A stretch of 64,000 nt of DNA, taken from positions 3,263 to 67,262 of the forward strand of contig JBJEQB010000006.1 of NCBI GenBank assembly GCA_051881535.1. Direction: 5' to 3'. Shown one piece after another: positions 43,158-51,811 of the stretch. Position numbers and translations under genes: made by a program. The stretch comes from CAG-177 sp051881535 (lineage in GTDB: Bacteria; Bacillota; Clostridia; Oscillospirales; Acutalibacteraceae). A model generated the notes under the pieces. The model ran no database searches, was not told the DNA's origin, and was given only the letters and a program-made list of their open reading frames with translations. Every line of letters starts with the position of its first letter. The stretch's first letter is position 1.

Positions 43158-43766
43158 ATGATAAAAAATATAATTTTTGATATGGGTGGAGTTTTGATAG
43201 ACTATAATCCCGAAAAAACTCTTAATGAGGTTTTTGACTCCGAAACCGCCGCCGTTCTGCTCAAAGAAATTTTCAGAAATCCGATATGGGCGGATAAAGA
43301 CAGGGGAATTATCACGCCGCAGGAAATTATGGAGCAAAAGCGCGGAGCAATTCCGCCGCAGGTTTTTGATAAGGTCAGCGAAATGGTGGATAATTTTTAT
43401 CCCTATATGCCGCCTTTTGAAAAAATGTATGAGCTTGTAAAGCGGCTTAAAGAAAACGGATACGGAATATATCTGCTCTCAAACGCATCGTCTGATTTTC
43501 ATATTCACCGCAAGGGTATTCCGGCGCTCTCGCTGTTTGACGGCTGCCTGATTTCCGCCGATTACAAGCTTCTTAAACCCGAAAAAGAAATATACCTTGC
43601 GCTTTTTGAAAGGTTTTCGTTAAAGCCCGAGGAATGTTTTTTTATCGATGATGTGCAGGCTAATATCGACGGTGCGCGCAATGCGGGAATGAGCGGTCAT
43701 TGCTTTTGCCACGGCGATATTGAAATTCTCAAAGAAGCCCTTAAAGAAGCAGGGGTAAAAATATGA
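43158..43766 (+). CDS. HAD-superfamily hydrolase (YihX-like)
   Basis: A 202-residue phosphatase of HAD subfamily IA. Motif I is FDMGGVLID, where D8 is the nucleophile; the DxGGV form is typical of YihX-like sugar-phosphate phosphatases. Motif II is LLSNAS near 110, motif III has the lysine in LLKPEKEIY near 139, and motif IV is FFIDDVQANIDGAR near 158. The substrate is probably a small phosphate ester such as glucose-1-phosphate, but this is inferred from the subfamily. Its stop overlaps the mfd start (ATGA), so the two are coupled. Confidence 0.88.
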   Translation: MIKNIIFDMGGVLIDYNPEKTLNEVFDSETAAVLLKEIFRNPIWADKDRGIITPQEIMEQKRGAIPPQVFDKVSEMVDNFYPYMPPFEKMYELVKRLKENGYGIYLLSNASSDFHIHRKGIPALSLFDGCLISADYKLLKPEKEIYLALFERFSLKPEECFFIDDVQANIDGARNAGMSGHCFCHGDIEILKEALKEAGVKI

Positions 43767-46700
43767 ATTGTTACAGCGAAATTGCAAAATCGGTGCCGGA
43801 GTTTATGTCTCTGGCGAATACGGTGCTCAAAAACCGTCTGCCTGCGGGTGTGACGGGGCTTTCGCATATCCATAAAGCGCATATTATAGCGTCAATGTGT
43901 ATGTGCCTGCGGCGCAGGGCGATAGTTATTGTGCCCGATGAAGCGCAGGCAACCCGCCTTATCAGAGATATGGAAAGCTTCGGCATAAAAGCCGTGCTTT
44001 TCCCGGCAAGGGATTTCTCTTTCAGAACTCTTGAAACCGTGTCGCACGAATACGAATATGCCCGCCTGAAAACGCTTGACAGAATGCTTTCGGGTGATTT
44101 TGACGCCGCCGTGCTCTCCGCCGAGGCGGCAACACAGCTCACCGTTCCGCCCGCAAGGCTGATGAACAGCAGCTTTTCGGTTGCCTGCGGAGAGGATTAC
44201 GACATTGAGGAGCTTTCTCTGAGCCTTATTAACTGCGGCTACACAAGGAGCGAGCAGGTTGACGGTCACGGTCAGTTTGCAATAAGGGGCGGAATACTCG
44301 ATTTTTATCCGCCCGACGCCAATCAGCCCTGCCGCGTCGAGTTCTGGGGCGACACGGTTGACAGCATATCAATGTTTGACCCCGAAACCCAGCGCCGCAC
44401 GGAGCACATTGAAGAAATCAGAGTTACTCCAGCGCGTGAAATTCTCTGCACCGATGAAATGCTTTCGGCGCTGATACAAAAGTTGATTTCGGAGAAAAAG
44501 CCCAAGGGAGCGGCTTTGAAATCGCTCAGCGACGATCTTGACAGGCTCGGCGGCGGTATGCGCCTTTCCTCCGCCGATAAATATATGCCGCTGATTTATC
44601 CCGATGCGGCAAGTATTTTTGACTATGCGCGCGGCTGTATGCTTTTTGTCTGCGAGAGCTTTTCGGTCAAGGATAAGCTTGAAGCGGGCAGCCGCCTGAT
44701 GAATGAAACCTTAAAGGGACTGTTTCAGGACGGCGTTCTGTGCAAGGGGCTTGACCGTTACTGCCTCAGACCGCAGGATATTGTGAGCGTTTATGAGGAT
44801 ATGGGCGCGGTCTATCTTGATAACCTGCCGCGCGGAAGCTTTGACACGGGCGTTAAGGAGCTTATAACATTCAGCGCAAAGCAGATAAATCCGTGGAACG
44901 GCTCGCTTGCCGCAATAGTTGACGACCTCAATGCGCTCAGAATAAAGCAGGGCAGCTCCTGCGCCGTGCTTGCGGGCACGGATAAGGCTGCCAAAACTCT
45001 GGCGGAGGATTTGGAGAGCGAGGGAATTCCCGCGCTTTTCTGCCCCGTGCCGCCTGCGGAATTTCCGCAAAAAACCGTTTGCATATTGCCCGGCGGACTG
45101 TCGGCGGGCTTTGAATATCCCGGCACAAAATTTACTCTGCTGACCTACCGCAGCAGAACCGTTACCAAAAACCGCGTTGCCTCAACAAAGCGGGGCAAAA
45201 ACGCGTTCAATAATCTTGACGAGCTTCACAGGGGAGAATATGTTGTTCACTCAACCCACGGCATAGGTATTTTTGAGGGCATAACCACTCTTGAAGCCTC
45301 GGGCACAACAAAGGATTATATCAAAATCAGATATGATAAAGGCGATAATCTCTATGTCCCCGTTACCCAGCTTGACCAGGTTTCAAAATACATCGGTCCA
45401 AAGAGCGACGATAAGCCGTTAAAGCTCAGCAAGCTCGGCGGCAAGGATTGGCAAAAGACGCGTTCCCGCGTCAAGAGCGCCGTTAAGGATATGGCAAAGG
45501 AGCTTATCGAGCTTTATTCAAAGAGATTAAAGGTTCAGGGTCACGCCTTTTCACAGGATATTGATATGCAGAGCGATTTTGAAAGGCGGTTTGAGTTTGT
45601 TGAAACCGATGACCAGCTCCGATGTATTCATGAGATAAAGCGGGATATGGAAAAGCCCTATCCCATGGACAGACTGCTTTGCGGCGATGTCGGCTTCGGC
45701 AAAACCGAGGTTGCGCTCAGAGCCGCTTTCAAGTGCATTGCCGACGGCAAGCAGTGCGCCATTCTTGTGCCCACAACCATTCTTGCGCTCCAACATTATC
45801 AAACGATTTTGAAACGCTTTGAGGGCTTCCCCATTGAGGCGGGTATGCTCTCGCGCTTCTGCACCAAAAAAGAGATTGAAAAAACCTTAAACGGTCTGCG
45901 GCGCGGCTCGGTTGATATCGTTGTCGGCACTCACCGCCTGATATCAAAGGATGTGCAGTTCTGCGATCTCGGGCTGATTATTGTTGATGAGGAGCAGCGT
46001 TTCGGCGTTGCTCAAAAGGAAAAGCTTAAAACGATGTTTCCCGCCGTTGATGTGCTCACCCTCACGGCAACTCCCATTCCGCGCACGCTGAATATGGCGA
46101 TGACGGGAATTCGTGATATGTCCGTTTTGGAGGAAGCCCCGCAGGACAGACTGCCCGTTCAGACCTATGTTATAGAGCACGATATGGGAGTTCTCGTTCA
46201 GGCAATGGAGCAGGAGCTTCGCCGCGGCGGTCAGGTCTATTATCTTTTCAACAGAGTTGAGGATATCGAAAAAAAGGCGGCTGAAATCAAAGCCATGCTG
46301 CCCGACGCCGTTGTCGGAATAGGCCACGGAAAAATGACCGAGGATGAGCTCAGCGAGGTCTGGCGCAGGCTCCTTGAAGGCGAAATCGATATCCTTGTAT
46401 GCACAACGATTATCGAAACGGGCGTTGATGTGCCCAATGTCAACACACTGATTATAGAAAATGCCGACAGGATGGGTCTTGCCCAGCTCCATCAGATAAG
46501 GGGCAGGGTAGGGCGTTCCTCACGAAGAGCGAGCGCATATTTCACCTTTACGCGCGGCAAGCAGCTGAGCGAAATTGCAACCCGCCGCCTTGATTCCATC
46601 AGGGAATTTACGGAGTTCGGCTCGGGCTTTCATATCGCCATGCGCGATTTGGAGCTGCGCGGCGCAGGCAATGTGCTCGGCGCAAACCAGCACGGGCATA

Positions 46701-47218
46701 TGGAATCGGTCGGCTATGAAATGTATATTAAACTGCTCGAGCAGGCGATAAGCGAAGAAAAGGGCGAAAAAACCGAAGTGCCCGAAAAGGACTGCGTTAT
46801 CGATTTGCCGATTGACGCGCACATTCCCGAAGAATATATCGAAAGCGTTCCGCAGAGACTTCAGATTTACAGACGGATTGCGGATATCAAAACCAACGAG
46901 GACGCCTCTGATGTTATCGACGAGCTTTGCGACCGCTTCGGCGATCCGCCCGAAAGCGTGGAGGGGCTTATAAAAATTGCCCTGCTGCGCGGCAAGGCGG
47001 CAAGGCACGATATTTATGAAATCACGATGCAGAGCGACAGGGTGATATTCAGAATAAGTGTTTTGGATATGGAAAAAATCTCCCTTGCCTCGGCGCACTT
47101 CAAGGGGCGTTTCGTAGTCAGCGCGGGCGGCGGCAAGCCGCATATCGCGGTGCGCCTGCTCAAAGGCGAGAGCCGCCTCGGACTTGTTGAGCGCGTGCTT
47201 GATTATATGGATGAATGA
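43763..47218 (+). CDS. mfd: Transcription-repair coupling factor
   Basis: A 1151-residue Mfd that removes stalled RNA polymerase and recruits UvrAB. Domains in order: UvrB-homology module (about 1-330), the RNA polymerase-interacting CarD/RID domain with RGEYVVHSTHGIGIFEG near 490, the RecG-like translocase with Walker A GDVGFGKTE near 634, DEEQRFG near 740 and TATPIPRTL near 770, the TRG region (AQLHQIRGRVGRSSRRA), and the C-terminal UvrA-binding inhibitor domain. It is full length. The start ATG overlaps the HAD gene by 4 bases. The HAD-mfd pairing has no known functional reason. Confidence 0.97.
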   Translation: MNCYSEIAKSVPEFMSLANTVLKNRLPAGVTGLSHIHKAHIIASMCMCLRRRAIVIVPDEAQATRLIRDMESFGIKAVLFPARDFSFRTLETVSHEYEYARLKTLDRMLSGDFDAAVLSAEAATQLTVPPARLMNSSFSVACGEDYDIEELSLSLINCGYTRSEQVDGHGQFAIRGGILDFYPPDANQPCRVEFWGDTVDSISMFDPETQRRTEHIEEIRVTPAREILCTDEMLSALIQKLISEKKPKGAALKSLSDDLDRLGGGMRLSSADKYMPLIYPDAASIFDYARGCMLFVCESFSVKDKLEAGSRLMNETLKGLFQDGVLCKGLDRYCLRPQDIVSVYEDMGAVYLDNLPRGSFDTGVKELITFSAKQINPWNGSLAAIVDDLNALRIKQGSSCAVLAGTDKAAKTLAEDLESEGIPALFCPVPPAEFPQKTVCILPGGLSAGFEYPGTKFTLLTYRSRTVTKNRVASTKRGKNAFNNLDELHRGEYVVHSTHGIGIFEGITTLEASGTTKDYIKIRYDKGDNLYVPVTQLDQVSKYIGPKSDDKPLKLSKLGGKDWQKTRSRVKSAVKDMAKELIELYSKRLKVQGHAFSQDIDMQSDFERRFEFVETDDQLRCIHEIKRDMEKPYPMDRLLCGDVGFGKTEVALRAAFKCIADGKQCAILVPTTILALQHYQTILKRFEGFPIEAGMLSRFCTKKEIEKTLNGLRRGSVDIVVGTHRLISKDVQFCDLGLIIVDEEQRFGVAQKEKLKTMFPAVDVLTLTATPIPRTLNMAMTGIRDMSVLEEAPQDRLPVQTYVIEHDMGVLVQAMEQELRRGGQVYYLFNRVEDIEKKAAEIKAMLPDAVVGIGHGKMTEDELSEVWRRLLEGEIDILVCTTIIETGVDVPNVNTLIIENADRMGLAQLHQIRGRVGRSSRRASAYFTFTRGKQLSEIATRRLDSIREFTEFGSGFHIAMRDLELRGAGNVLGANQHGHMESVGYEMYIKLLEQAISEEKGEKTEVPEKDCVIDLPIDAHIPEEYIESVPQRLQIYRRIADIKTNEDASDVIDELCDRFGDPPESVEGLIKIALLRGKAARHDIYEITMQSDRVIFRISVLDMEKISLASAHFKGRFVVSAGGGKPHIAVRLLKGESRLGLVERVLDYMDE

Positions 47219-47269
47219 GTTTGAATTAATTAAAGTTCACCGTCAAACCAAAAAATTTTAAAAAAGGTC

Positions 47270-47298
47270 TTGACTATCTCGGATTCTTGTGTTACAAT
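47270..47298 (+). promoter_or_regulatory. Sigma-A promoter of the T-box transporter operon
   Basis: TTGACT (47270-47275), 17 bases, TACAAT (47293-47298). It places the transcription start near 47305, just before the T-box leader. Confidence 0.85.
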
Positions 47299-47304
47299 CA
47301 CAGC

Positions 47305-47599
47305 AATTTAATCAACAAACCGTTGAGGAAGAGTGAGTAGATTTCATTAACTTTCTTTCCAGAGAGCCGCGGGCGGTGAAATCGCGGCAGAAAGCATGAT
47401 TTTGAATGGACTTCCGAGGGCGACCGGAAAGAAGAGGTTTAACTCTTTCGGTATGGAAGCCGGAGTAATGCTCTCCGTTAAAAAAAGCAGGTATATGTCA
47501 GTATACGCAGAGCGGCCGTTCTTTACGGCAAGCAGGGTGGCACCGCAGGTAATTATTCCTGTCCCCGCATTAATTTGCAGGGACGGGATTTTTTTATTT
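47305..47599 (+). promoter_or_regulatory. T-box riboswitch, tryptophan specifier
   Basis: The conserved T-box sequence AGGGTGGCACCGC stands at 47534-47546, with the antiterminator bulge. Stem I opens with GAGGAAGAGTGAGTAGA near 47324 and closes with CTTCC near 47411. The codon in the specifier position is TGG (47407-47409), directly before a purine and the stem closure, so uncharged tRNA-Trp should be the effector. The competing terminator lies at 47558-47599. Binding of uncharged tRNA-Trp would let RNA polymerase read into the three-gene importer. The TGG choice fits the transporter type. Confidence 0.9.
47558..47599 (+). terminator. Regulated terminator of the T-box leader
   Basis: CCTGTCCC (47558-47565) pairs with GGGACGGG (47580-47587) and is followed by ATTTTTTTATTTT. 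The 5' arm overlaps the sequence that would pair in the antiterminator, the usual mutually exclusive T-box design. Confidence 0.88.
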
Positions 47600-47730
47600 T
47601 CATAAACTACGGAGTGATTGTCAATGTTTATTCTCTCAAAGCAATGGCGCACGGCGCGCCGATAATTCAAACCCGAAAAATCATCAACCAACAATCAATT
47701 AAATATAATTCACGAAAGGATATGTTCAAA

Positions 47731-48792
47731 ATGAAAAAAATTATTGCAGTTCTTATGGCTCTTGTTCTTATGCTCGGTCTCGCGGCTTGCGGCTCCGAAA
47801 AAAACACCGATTCAACCACCGATGCTCCTTCGCAGACAGCGGGAAAAATATTCAAGGTCGGCATCTGCAACTATGTTGACGACGCTTCGCTCAATCAGAT
47901 AGTCGATAACATCAAGGCTCAGCTTGAAGCTCTCGGCAAGCAGAACGGCGTTACCTTTGAGATTTCTTACGATAACTGCAACGCAGACCCGAATGTGCTT
48001 TCTCAGATAATCACCAATTTCATCGCTGACGGCGTTGACCTTATGGTAGGCGTTGCAACACCCGTTGCAATCGCAATGCAGGCGGCTACCGAAACCAACA
48101 AGATACCCGTTGTTTTCTCCGCTGTTTCAGACCCCGTTTCGGCAAAGCTCGTTGATTCTCTTGAAAAGCCCGGCAGCAACCTCACGGGCACATCGGATTA
48201 TCTTAACACCTCCGCTATTATGGATTTGATTTTTGCCGCTGACCCCGAAGCAAAAACAATCGGTCTCCTTTACGATGTCGGTCAGGATTCCTCAGCAACT
48301 CCGATTGCCGCCGCCAAAGAATATCTTGATAAAAAAGGCGTTAAATACATTGAGCGCACGGGCACAACCGTTGACGAAGTAACCCTTGCAGCCCGCGCAC
48401 TTGCGGCTGACGGCGTTGACGCTGTTTTCACTCCGACCGATAATACCGTTATGACCGCAGAGCTTTCGATTTATGAAATCTTTGCAGAGGCGGGAATTCC
48501 CCACTACACGGGCGCGGATTCCTTTGCACTCAACGGCGCTTTCCTCGGCTACGGCGTTGACTATGCAAACCTCGGCGTTGAAACGGCAAATATGGTTGCG
48601 GATATCCTCATTAACGGCAAAGACCCCGCCGAAACTCCCGTTATGACCTTCGATAACGGCACGGCTACCGTCAACACGGAAATCTGCGAAAAGCTCGGTT
48701 ATAACTTTGATGAAATCAGCAAGATTTTTGCTCCCTACTGCACAAAGGTTAACAGCATCAAAACAGCGGAAAGCTTTGATGATGTAGCCTGA
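47731..48792 (+). CDS. trpX: ABC transporter substrate-binding lipoprotein, probably tryptophan (TrpX)
   Basis: A 353-residue lipoprotein of the ABC substrate-binding family PF04392. The signal peptide ends in the lipobox LGLAAC (Cys 20), then a short Thr/Ser linker, KVGICNYVDDASLNQIVDN and the two-lobed binding domain. The frame stays open back into the T-box terminator, but AAAGGAT 10 bases before ATG 47731 and the signal peptide fix the start. With the permease and ATPase downstream and a Trp T-box in front it matches TrpXYZ tryptophan importers. The substrate rests on the specifier codon, not on the protein itself. Confidence 0.85.
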   Translation: MKKIIAVLMALVLMLGLAACGSEKNTDSTTDAPSQTAGKIFKVGICNYVDDASLNQIVDNIKAQLEALGKQNGVTFEISYDNCNADPNVLSQIITNFIADGVDLMVGVATPVAIAMQAATETNKIPVVFSAVSDPVSAKLVDSLEKPGSNLTGTSDYLNTSAIMDLIFAADPEAKTIGLLYDVGQDSSATPIAAAKEYLDKKGVKYIERTGTTVDEVTLAARALAADGVDAVFTPTDNTVMTAELSIYEIFAEAGIPHYTGADSFALNGAFLGYGVDYANLGVETANMVADILINGKDPAETPVMTFDNGTATVNTEICEKLGYNFDEISKIFAPYCTKVNSIKTAESFDDVA

Positions 48793-48807
48793 TTGGAGAT
48801 AGTTTTT

Positions 48808-49746
48808 ATGAATTTTACAGCGATTCTCAGCCTTGTACAAACAGCGCTTGAGCTGGGGCTGATAAGCTCTCTTACGGTATTGGCTCTGTTTCTGAGCTAC
48901 TCAATGCTTAATGTATGTGACCTTTCCACCGACGGCTGCTTCACTCTCGGAGCGGCTGTCGGCGCCGTTGTTGCCCTTTCGGGTCACCCTTATCTGTCGA
49001 TTGTTGCCGCAGTTGCCGCAGGCGTGCTTTCGGGCTTTATTGTGGCGGTGCTCCAAACCAAAATGGGAGTCAACAGCCTGCTTGCGGGTATTATAGTCAA
49101 CACGGCTCTTTATTCGGTGAACATAGCGGTTATGGGTAACTCCTCTCTGCTTAATCTTAACAGAACGGAAACCGTATTCACAAAGCTTCAGGCTTTGCTG
49201 AAAGATACCTTTTTGAAGGATCAGTATAAGCTGATTATCGCGCTTTTCTTTGTAACCCTGACCGTGATTTTTCTGACGGTGTTTCTGAAAACAAGGCTCG
49301 GTCTTGCAATCAGAGCAACGGGAAACAATGCGGATATGGTTAAATCCTCATCAATTAATCCGATTAAGACCACAATAATAGGTCTTTGCATTGCAAACTC
49401 CTTTACCGCCCTGTCGGGCTGTCTGCTCGCGCAGTCGCAGAAATCCGCCAATATCGACATCGGCTCGGGTATGGTTACCATTGCTCTTGCCTCTCTGCTT
49501 ATCGGCGGAATATTCCTCGGGCGCGGCAAAATAGGGCTGCGCGCTCTCGGAGCGGTTGTCGGCGCATTTGTTTTCCGCTTGGTATATACGGTTGCGCTCA
49601 GATTCAATATGCCCGCATTTATGCTCAAACTCGTTTCTTCTGTAATCGTTGTTGCGGCAATTTCCGCTCCTTATATCAGGCAGCAGCTTCCGCTTCTCAA
49701 ACGCAGGCTGGCTCACCGTTTCGGCAAGGAGGAAGCGCAATGCTGA
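48808..49746 (+). CDS. trpY: ABC transporter permease, probably tryptophan (TrpY)
   Basis: A 312-residue inner-membrane permease of the branched-chain-amino-acid type (LivM/H-like), with about eight to nine hydrophobic helices. Typical segments are NVCDLSTDGCFTLGAAVGAV and GLAIRATGNNADMVKSSSIN (the EAA-like cytoplasmic loop contacting the ATPase). A TTG at 48793 is in frame, but GGAG with 9-base spacing supports ATG 48808. The stop overlaps the ATPase start by 7 bases. Confidence 0.85.
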   Translation: MNFTAILSLVQTALELGLISSLTVLALFLSYSMLNVCDLSTDGCFTLGAAVGAVVALSGHPYLSIVAAVAAGVLSGFIVAVLQTKMGVNSLLAGIIVNTALYSVNIAVMGNSSLLNLNRTETVFTKLQALLKDTFLKDQYKLIIALFFVTLTVIFLTVFLKTRLGLAIRATGNNADMVKSSSINPIKTTIIGLCIANSFTALSGCLLAQSQKSANIDIGSGMVTIALASLLIGGIFLGRGKIGLRALGAVVGAFVFRLVYTVALRFNMPAFMLKLVSSVIVVAAISAPYIRQQLPLLKRRLAHRFGKEEAQC

Positions 49747-50525
49747 AAATAACACACCTTTCAAAAACCTTTAACCCCGGCACGGTCAACGAAAAGCCCG
49801 TTTTGCAGGATCTTTCCCTGCACATTGAAAAAGGCGATTTCGTAACGGTTATCGGCGCAAACGGCGCGGGCAAATCAACTCTTTTCAATGCCGTATCGGG
49901 CAGCTTTATTGCCGACAGCGGAAAGATTTTTCTTGACGGCAAGGATATCACGCTTATGCCCGAATATAAGCGCGCAAGAGATATCGGCAGGCTTTTTCAG
50001 GACCCGATGCGAGGCAGTGCGCCCGGAATGACCATTGAGGAAAATCTCGCCCTTGCCGCAGGTCACGGCGGATGGCTCAGCACGGTTTCAAAGGCGGATA
50101 AAAAGCTTTTCAGAGAGAGGCTTTCTCTTTTGAATATGGGGCTTGAAGACAGAATGCAGCAGCAGGTGGGCTTGCTTTCGGGCGGTCAGCGGCAGGCGCT
50201 GACTCTGCTTATGGCAACCTTTAACGCGCCCAAGCTTTTGCTCCTTGATGAGCACACGGCGGCGCTCGACCCCGCAACGGCTGAAAAGGTTCTTGAACTG
50301 ACTGAAAATATTGTTGCGGAAGAAAAAATAACCTGCATGATGGTTACTCACAATATGCAGTCCGCGCTTGATCTCGGAAACCGCACGATAATGATGGATA
50401 ACGGAAAGGTTATTTTTGATGTTTCGGGCGAGGAACGCTCCAAGCTGACCGTTGCTGACCTGCTTGAGCAGTTCAGAAAGGTTTCGGGCAAGGCACTTGA
50501 TAATGACCGTATGCTTTTGACCTGA
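49740..50525 (+). CDS. trpZ: ABC transporter ATP-binding protein, probably tryptophan (TrpZ)
   Basis: A 261-residue cytoplasmic ATPase. Walker A is GANGAGKST (39-47), the Q-loop lies in LFQDPMRGSAPGMTIEENL, the signature is LLSGGQRQAL near 146, and Walker B is KLLLLDEHTAALDP near 170. The frame is open much further upstream, but family alignment and coupling to the permease stop place the ATG at 49740. It completes the T-box-controlled importer, followed by a terminator. Confidence 0.88.
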   Translation: MLKITHLSKTFNPGTVNEKPVLQDLSLHIEKGDFVTVIGANGAGKSTLFNAVSGSFIADSGKIFLDGKDITLMPEYKRARDIGRLFQDPMRGSAPGMTIEENLALAAGHGGWLSTVSKADKKLFRERLSLLNMGLEDRMQQQVGLLSGGQRQALTLLMATFNAPKLLLLDEHTAALDPATAEKVLELTENIVAEEKITCMMVTHNMQSALDLGNRTIMMDNGKVIFDVSGEERSKLTVADLLEQFRKVSGKALDNDRMLLT

Positions 50526-50546
50526 AATTAAAATTTTAAAAAAATC

Positions 50547-50586
50547 AAGGGATGTACCGACTTTTGCCGATACATCCCTTTGTTTA
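50547..50586 (+). terminator. Terminator of the tryptophan importer operon
   Basis: A 10-bp stem, AAGGGATGTA (50547-50556) and TACATCCCTT (50571-50580), with added CCG/CGG pairing possibilities inside, is followed by TGTTTATT. It starts 21 bases after the stop codon and can also serve the convergent lipoprotein gene. Confidence 0.85.
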
Positions 50587-51549
50587 TTCAGATATTACTT
50601 TTCCGTTTTTGTCAAGCGTGACTTTTACGCCCGGTCTTTCAGCGGTAAATGTGCCGTCATCATTCCTTGTTATTGTGCCGTATTCCTCGGAAAGCTTGTT
50701 GCCGTTTTTATCAATGACCCATTGACCTTTTGTGGTTGTGCCAAGCTCGTTATCCCAACTGTCCGGGGTGTGCAAAACGCCTACGCCCGTATCTGCACCC
50801 TCAATAAAGCTGACGGAGCTGAATCTGCCGCTCGGGCAGAGAACCTTGCCGTCCTTGCTGTAAATTACAAGCACATCATTTTCGCTTAAACCCTGATTAT
50901 CTCCTTTTCTGCCGACGATAACGGGGTCATAATAAAACACCTCGTCATATTCGCAGGGAATAACCGTCGTTCCGTCGATGTTGTTTACACCGAAATGAAG
51001 AGCTTTTGAATAAGAAACCGTGGTAACAAGGTCGTCGCTGATTTTCTTTCGCTCTTTCGGCGTTTGATTATACATTCCGAGTGAATTGCCGTAAAAATCG
51101 AGAAGCTCACATTCGTTGTCGCTCAAAGAGGCGCAAAGGTAAAAATCAGGCTCAATAAATCCCGTATTTGCCGTCCAGGTATAGGATATGTTGCTGTAAT
51201 TTACTGCCGAAAGTCTGCTTCCGTCGGGATAAACAGGATACTGTATATGTTCATCGCTGTTTTTTACGATTATCATTGACGGATAGCCTACATTGCTCAT
51301 ATCGGGATATATGGGAAACAGCTCTCCGACAAAGTATGGAACAAGCTCTTTGCCCTTATCGTCCGTCAGAGCGGTTTGCAAAACGCCGTCATCGTTTCGT
51401 CTGTTAATAATATAGCTGTTTTCGCCCACCTTGACTGCATCAAGCGGAAGCGAAAACGGCTCCTCGGCGGTTTGTTTGCTGTTTTCACAGCCCGCAAAGC
51501 AAGCGGTAATCATGATGATTGCTAATATTAATGATATTACTCTCTTCAT
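50584..51549 (-). CDS. Lipoprotein of unknown function (WG-repeat-like)
   Basis: A 321-residue exported lipoprotein with signal peptide and lipobox CFAGC (Cys about 21). The body holds repeated beta-strand patterns such as VNNIDGTTVIPCEYDEVFYY (G-x-x-V-I-P-x-x-Y-D), the core of WG repeats, and DGKVLCPSGRFSSVSF. WG-repeat proteins form beta-propeller-like modules of unknown role. It is transcribed alone from a good promoter 160 bases upstream. Function is unknown. Confidence 0.75.
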   Translation of the reverse strand: MKRVISLILAIIMITACFAGCENSKQTAEEPFSLPLDAVKVGENSYIINRRNDDGVLQTALTDDKGKELVPYFVGELFPIYPDMSNVGYPSMIIVKNSDEHIQYPVYPDGSRLSAVNYSNISYTWTANTGFIEPDFYLCASLSDNECELLDFYGNSLGMYNQTPKERKKISDDLVTTVSYSKALHFGVNNIDGTTVIPCEYDEVFYYDPVIVGRKGDNQGLSENDVLVIYSKDGKVLCPSGRFSSVSFIEGADTGVGVLHTPDSWDNELGTTTKGQWVIDKNGNKLSEEYGTITRNDDGTFTAERPGVKVTLDKNGKVISE

Positions 51550-51707
51550 ATTTTCCTCCGTATTTATCTTTTCTTTTCTTTCCCGTTTGTCAATAATGAA
51601 TTGCCGAATTCAAAGCCGTATAGGCATCAGCTCCTTTGAAAATCACCCGAATCAAAACAACCGTTTTTACAGGATGTTTTTGAATAAATTTACAACCCCA
51701 TAATTTT
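51550..51707 (-). other. Long 5' leader of the WG-like lipoprotein, no clear gene
   Basis: Between the promoter at 51708-51736 and the lipoprotein start lie about 150 bases. An AAAGGAGCTGATG site near 51632-51620 could start a five-codon peptide (MPIRL), but nothing conserved can be judged. A second TTGACA at 51588-51593 has only a weak -10 (AAGATA). Confidence 0.4.
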
Positions 51708-51736
51708 ATAATAACATTTTAATTTTATATTGTCAA
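51708..51736 (-). promoter_or_regulatory. Sigma-A promoter upstream of the WG-like lipoprotein
   Basis: On the minus strand: TTGACA (51731-51736), 17 bases, TATTAT (51708-51713). Both hexamers are at or near consensus. Confidence 0.8.
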
Positions 51737-51761
51737 TGAAAAAGAAAATTTTAGTAAAAAA

Positions 51762-51799
51762 ATCCCCGACGGCTCAGCAAATTCAGAACCGTCGGGGAT
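51762..51799 (-). terminator. Terminator of the SufC/SufB-like operon
   Basis: An 11-bp stem, ATCCCCGACGG / CCGTCGGGGAT (51762-51799), is followed on the minus strand by a run of seven T. It lies 13 bases after the stop of the SufB-like gene. Confidence 0.9.
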
Positions 51800-51811
51800 A
51801 AATTTAACTGT

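Noticed and set aside
43158..43766. Phosphoserine phosphatase (SerB) to complete the serine pathway
   Set aside because: The HAD motifs (DMGGV, no SerB cap signature) fit YihX-like phosphatases, and the gene is 9 kb from serC-serA and coupled to mfd.
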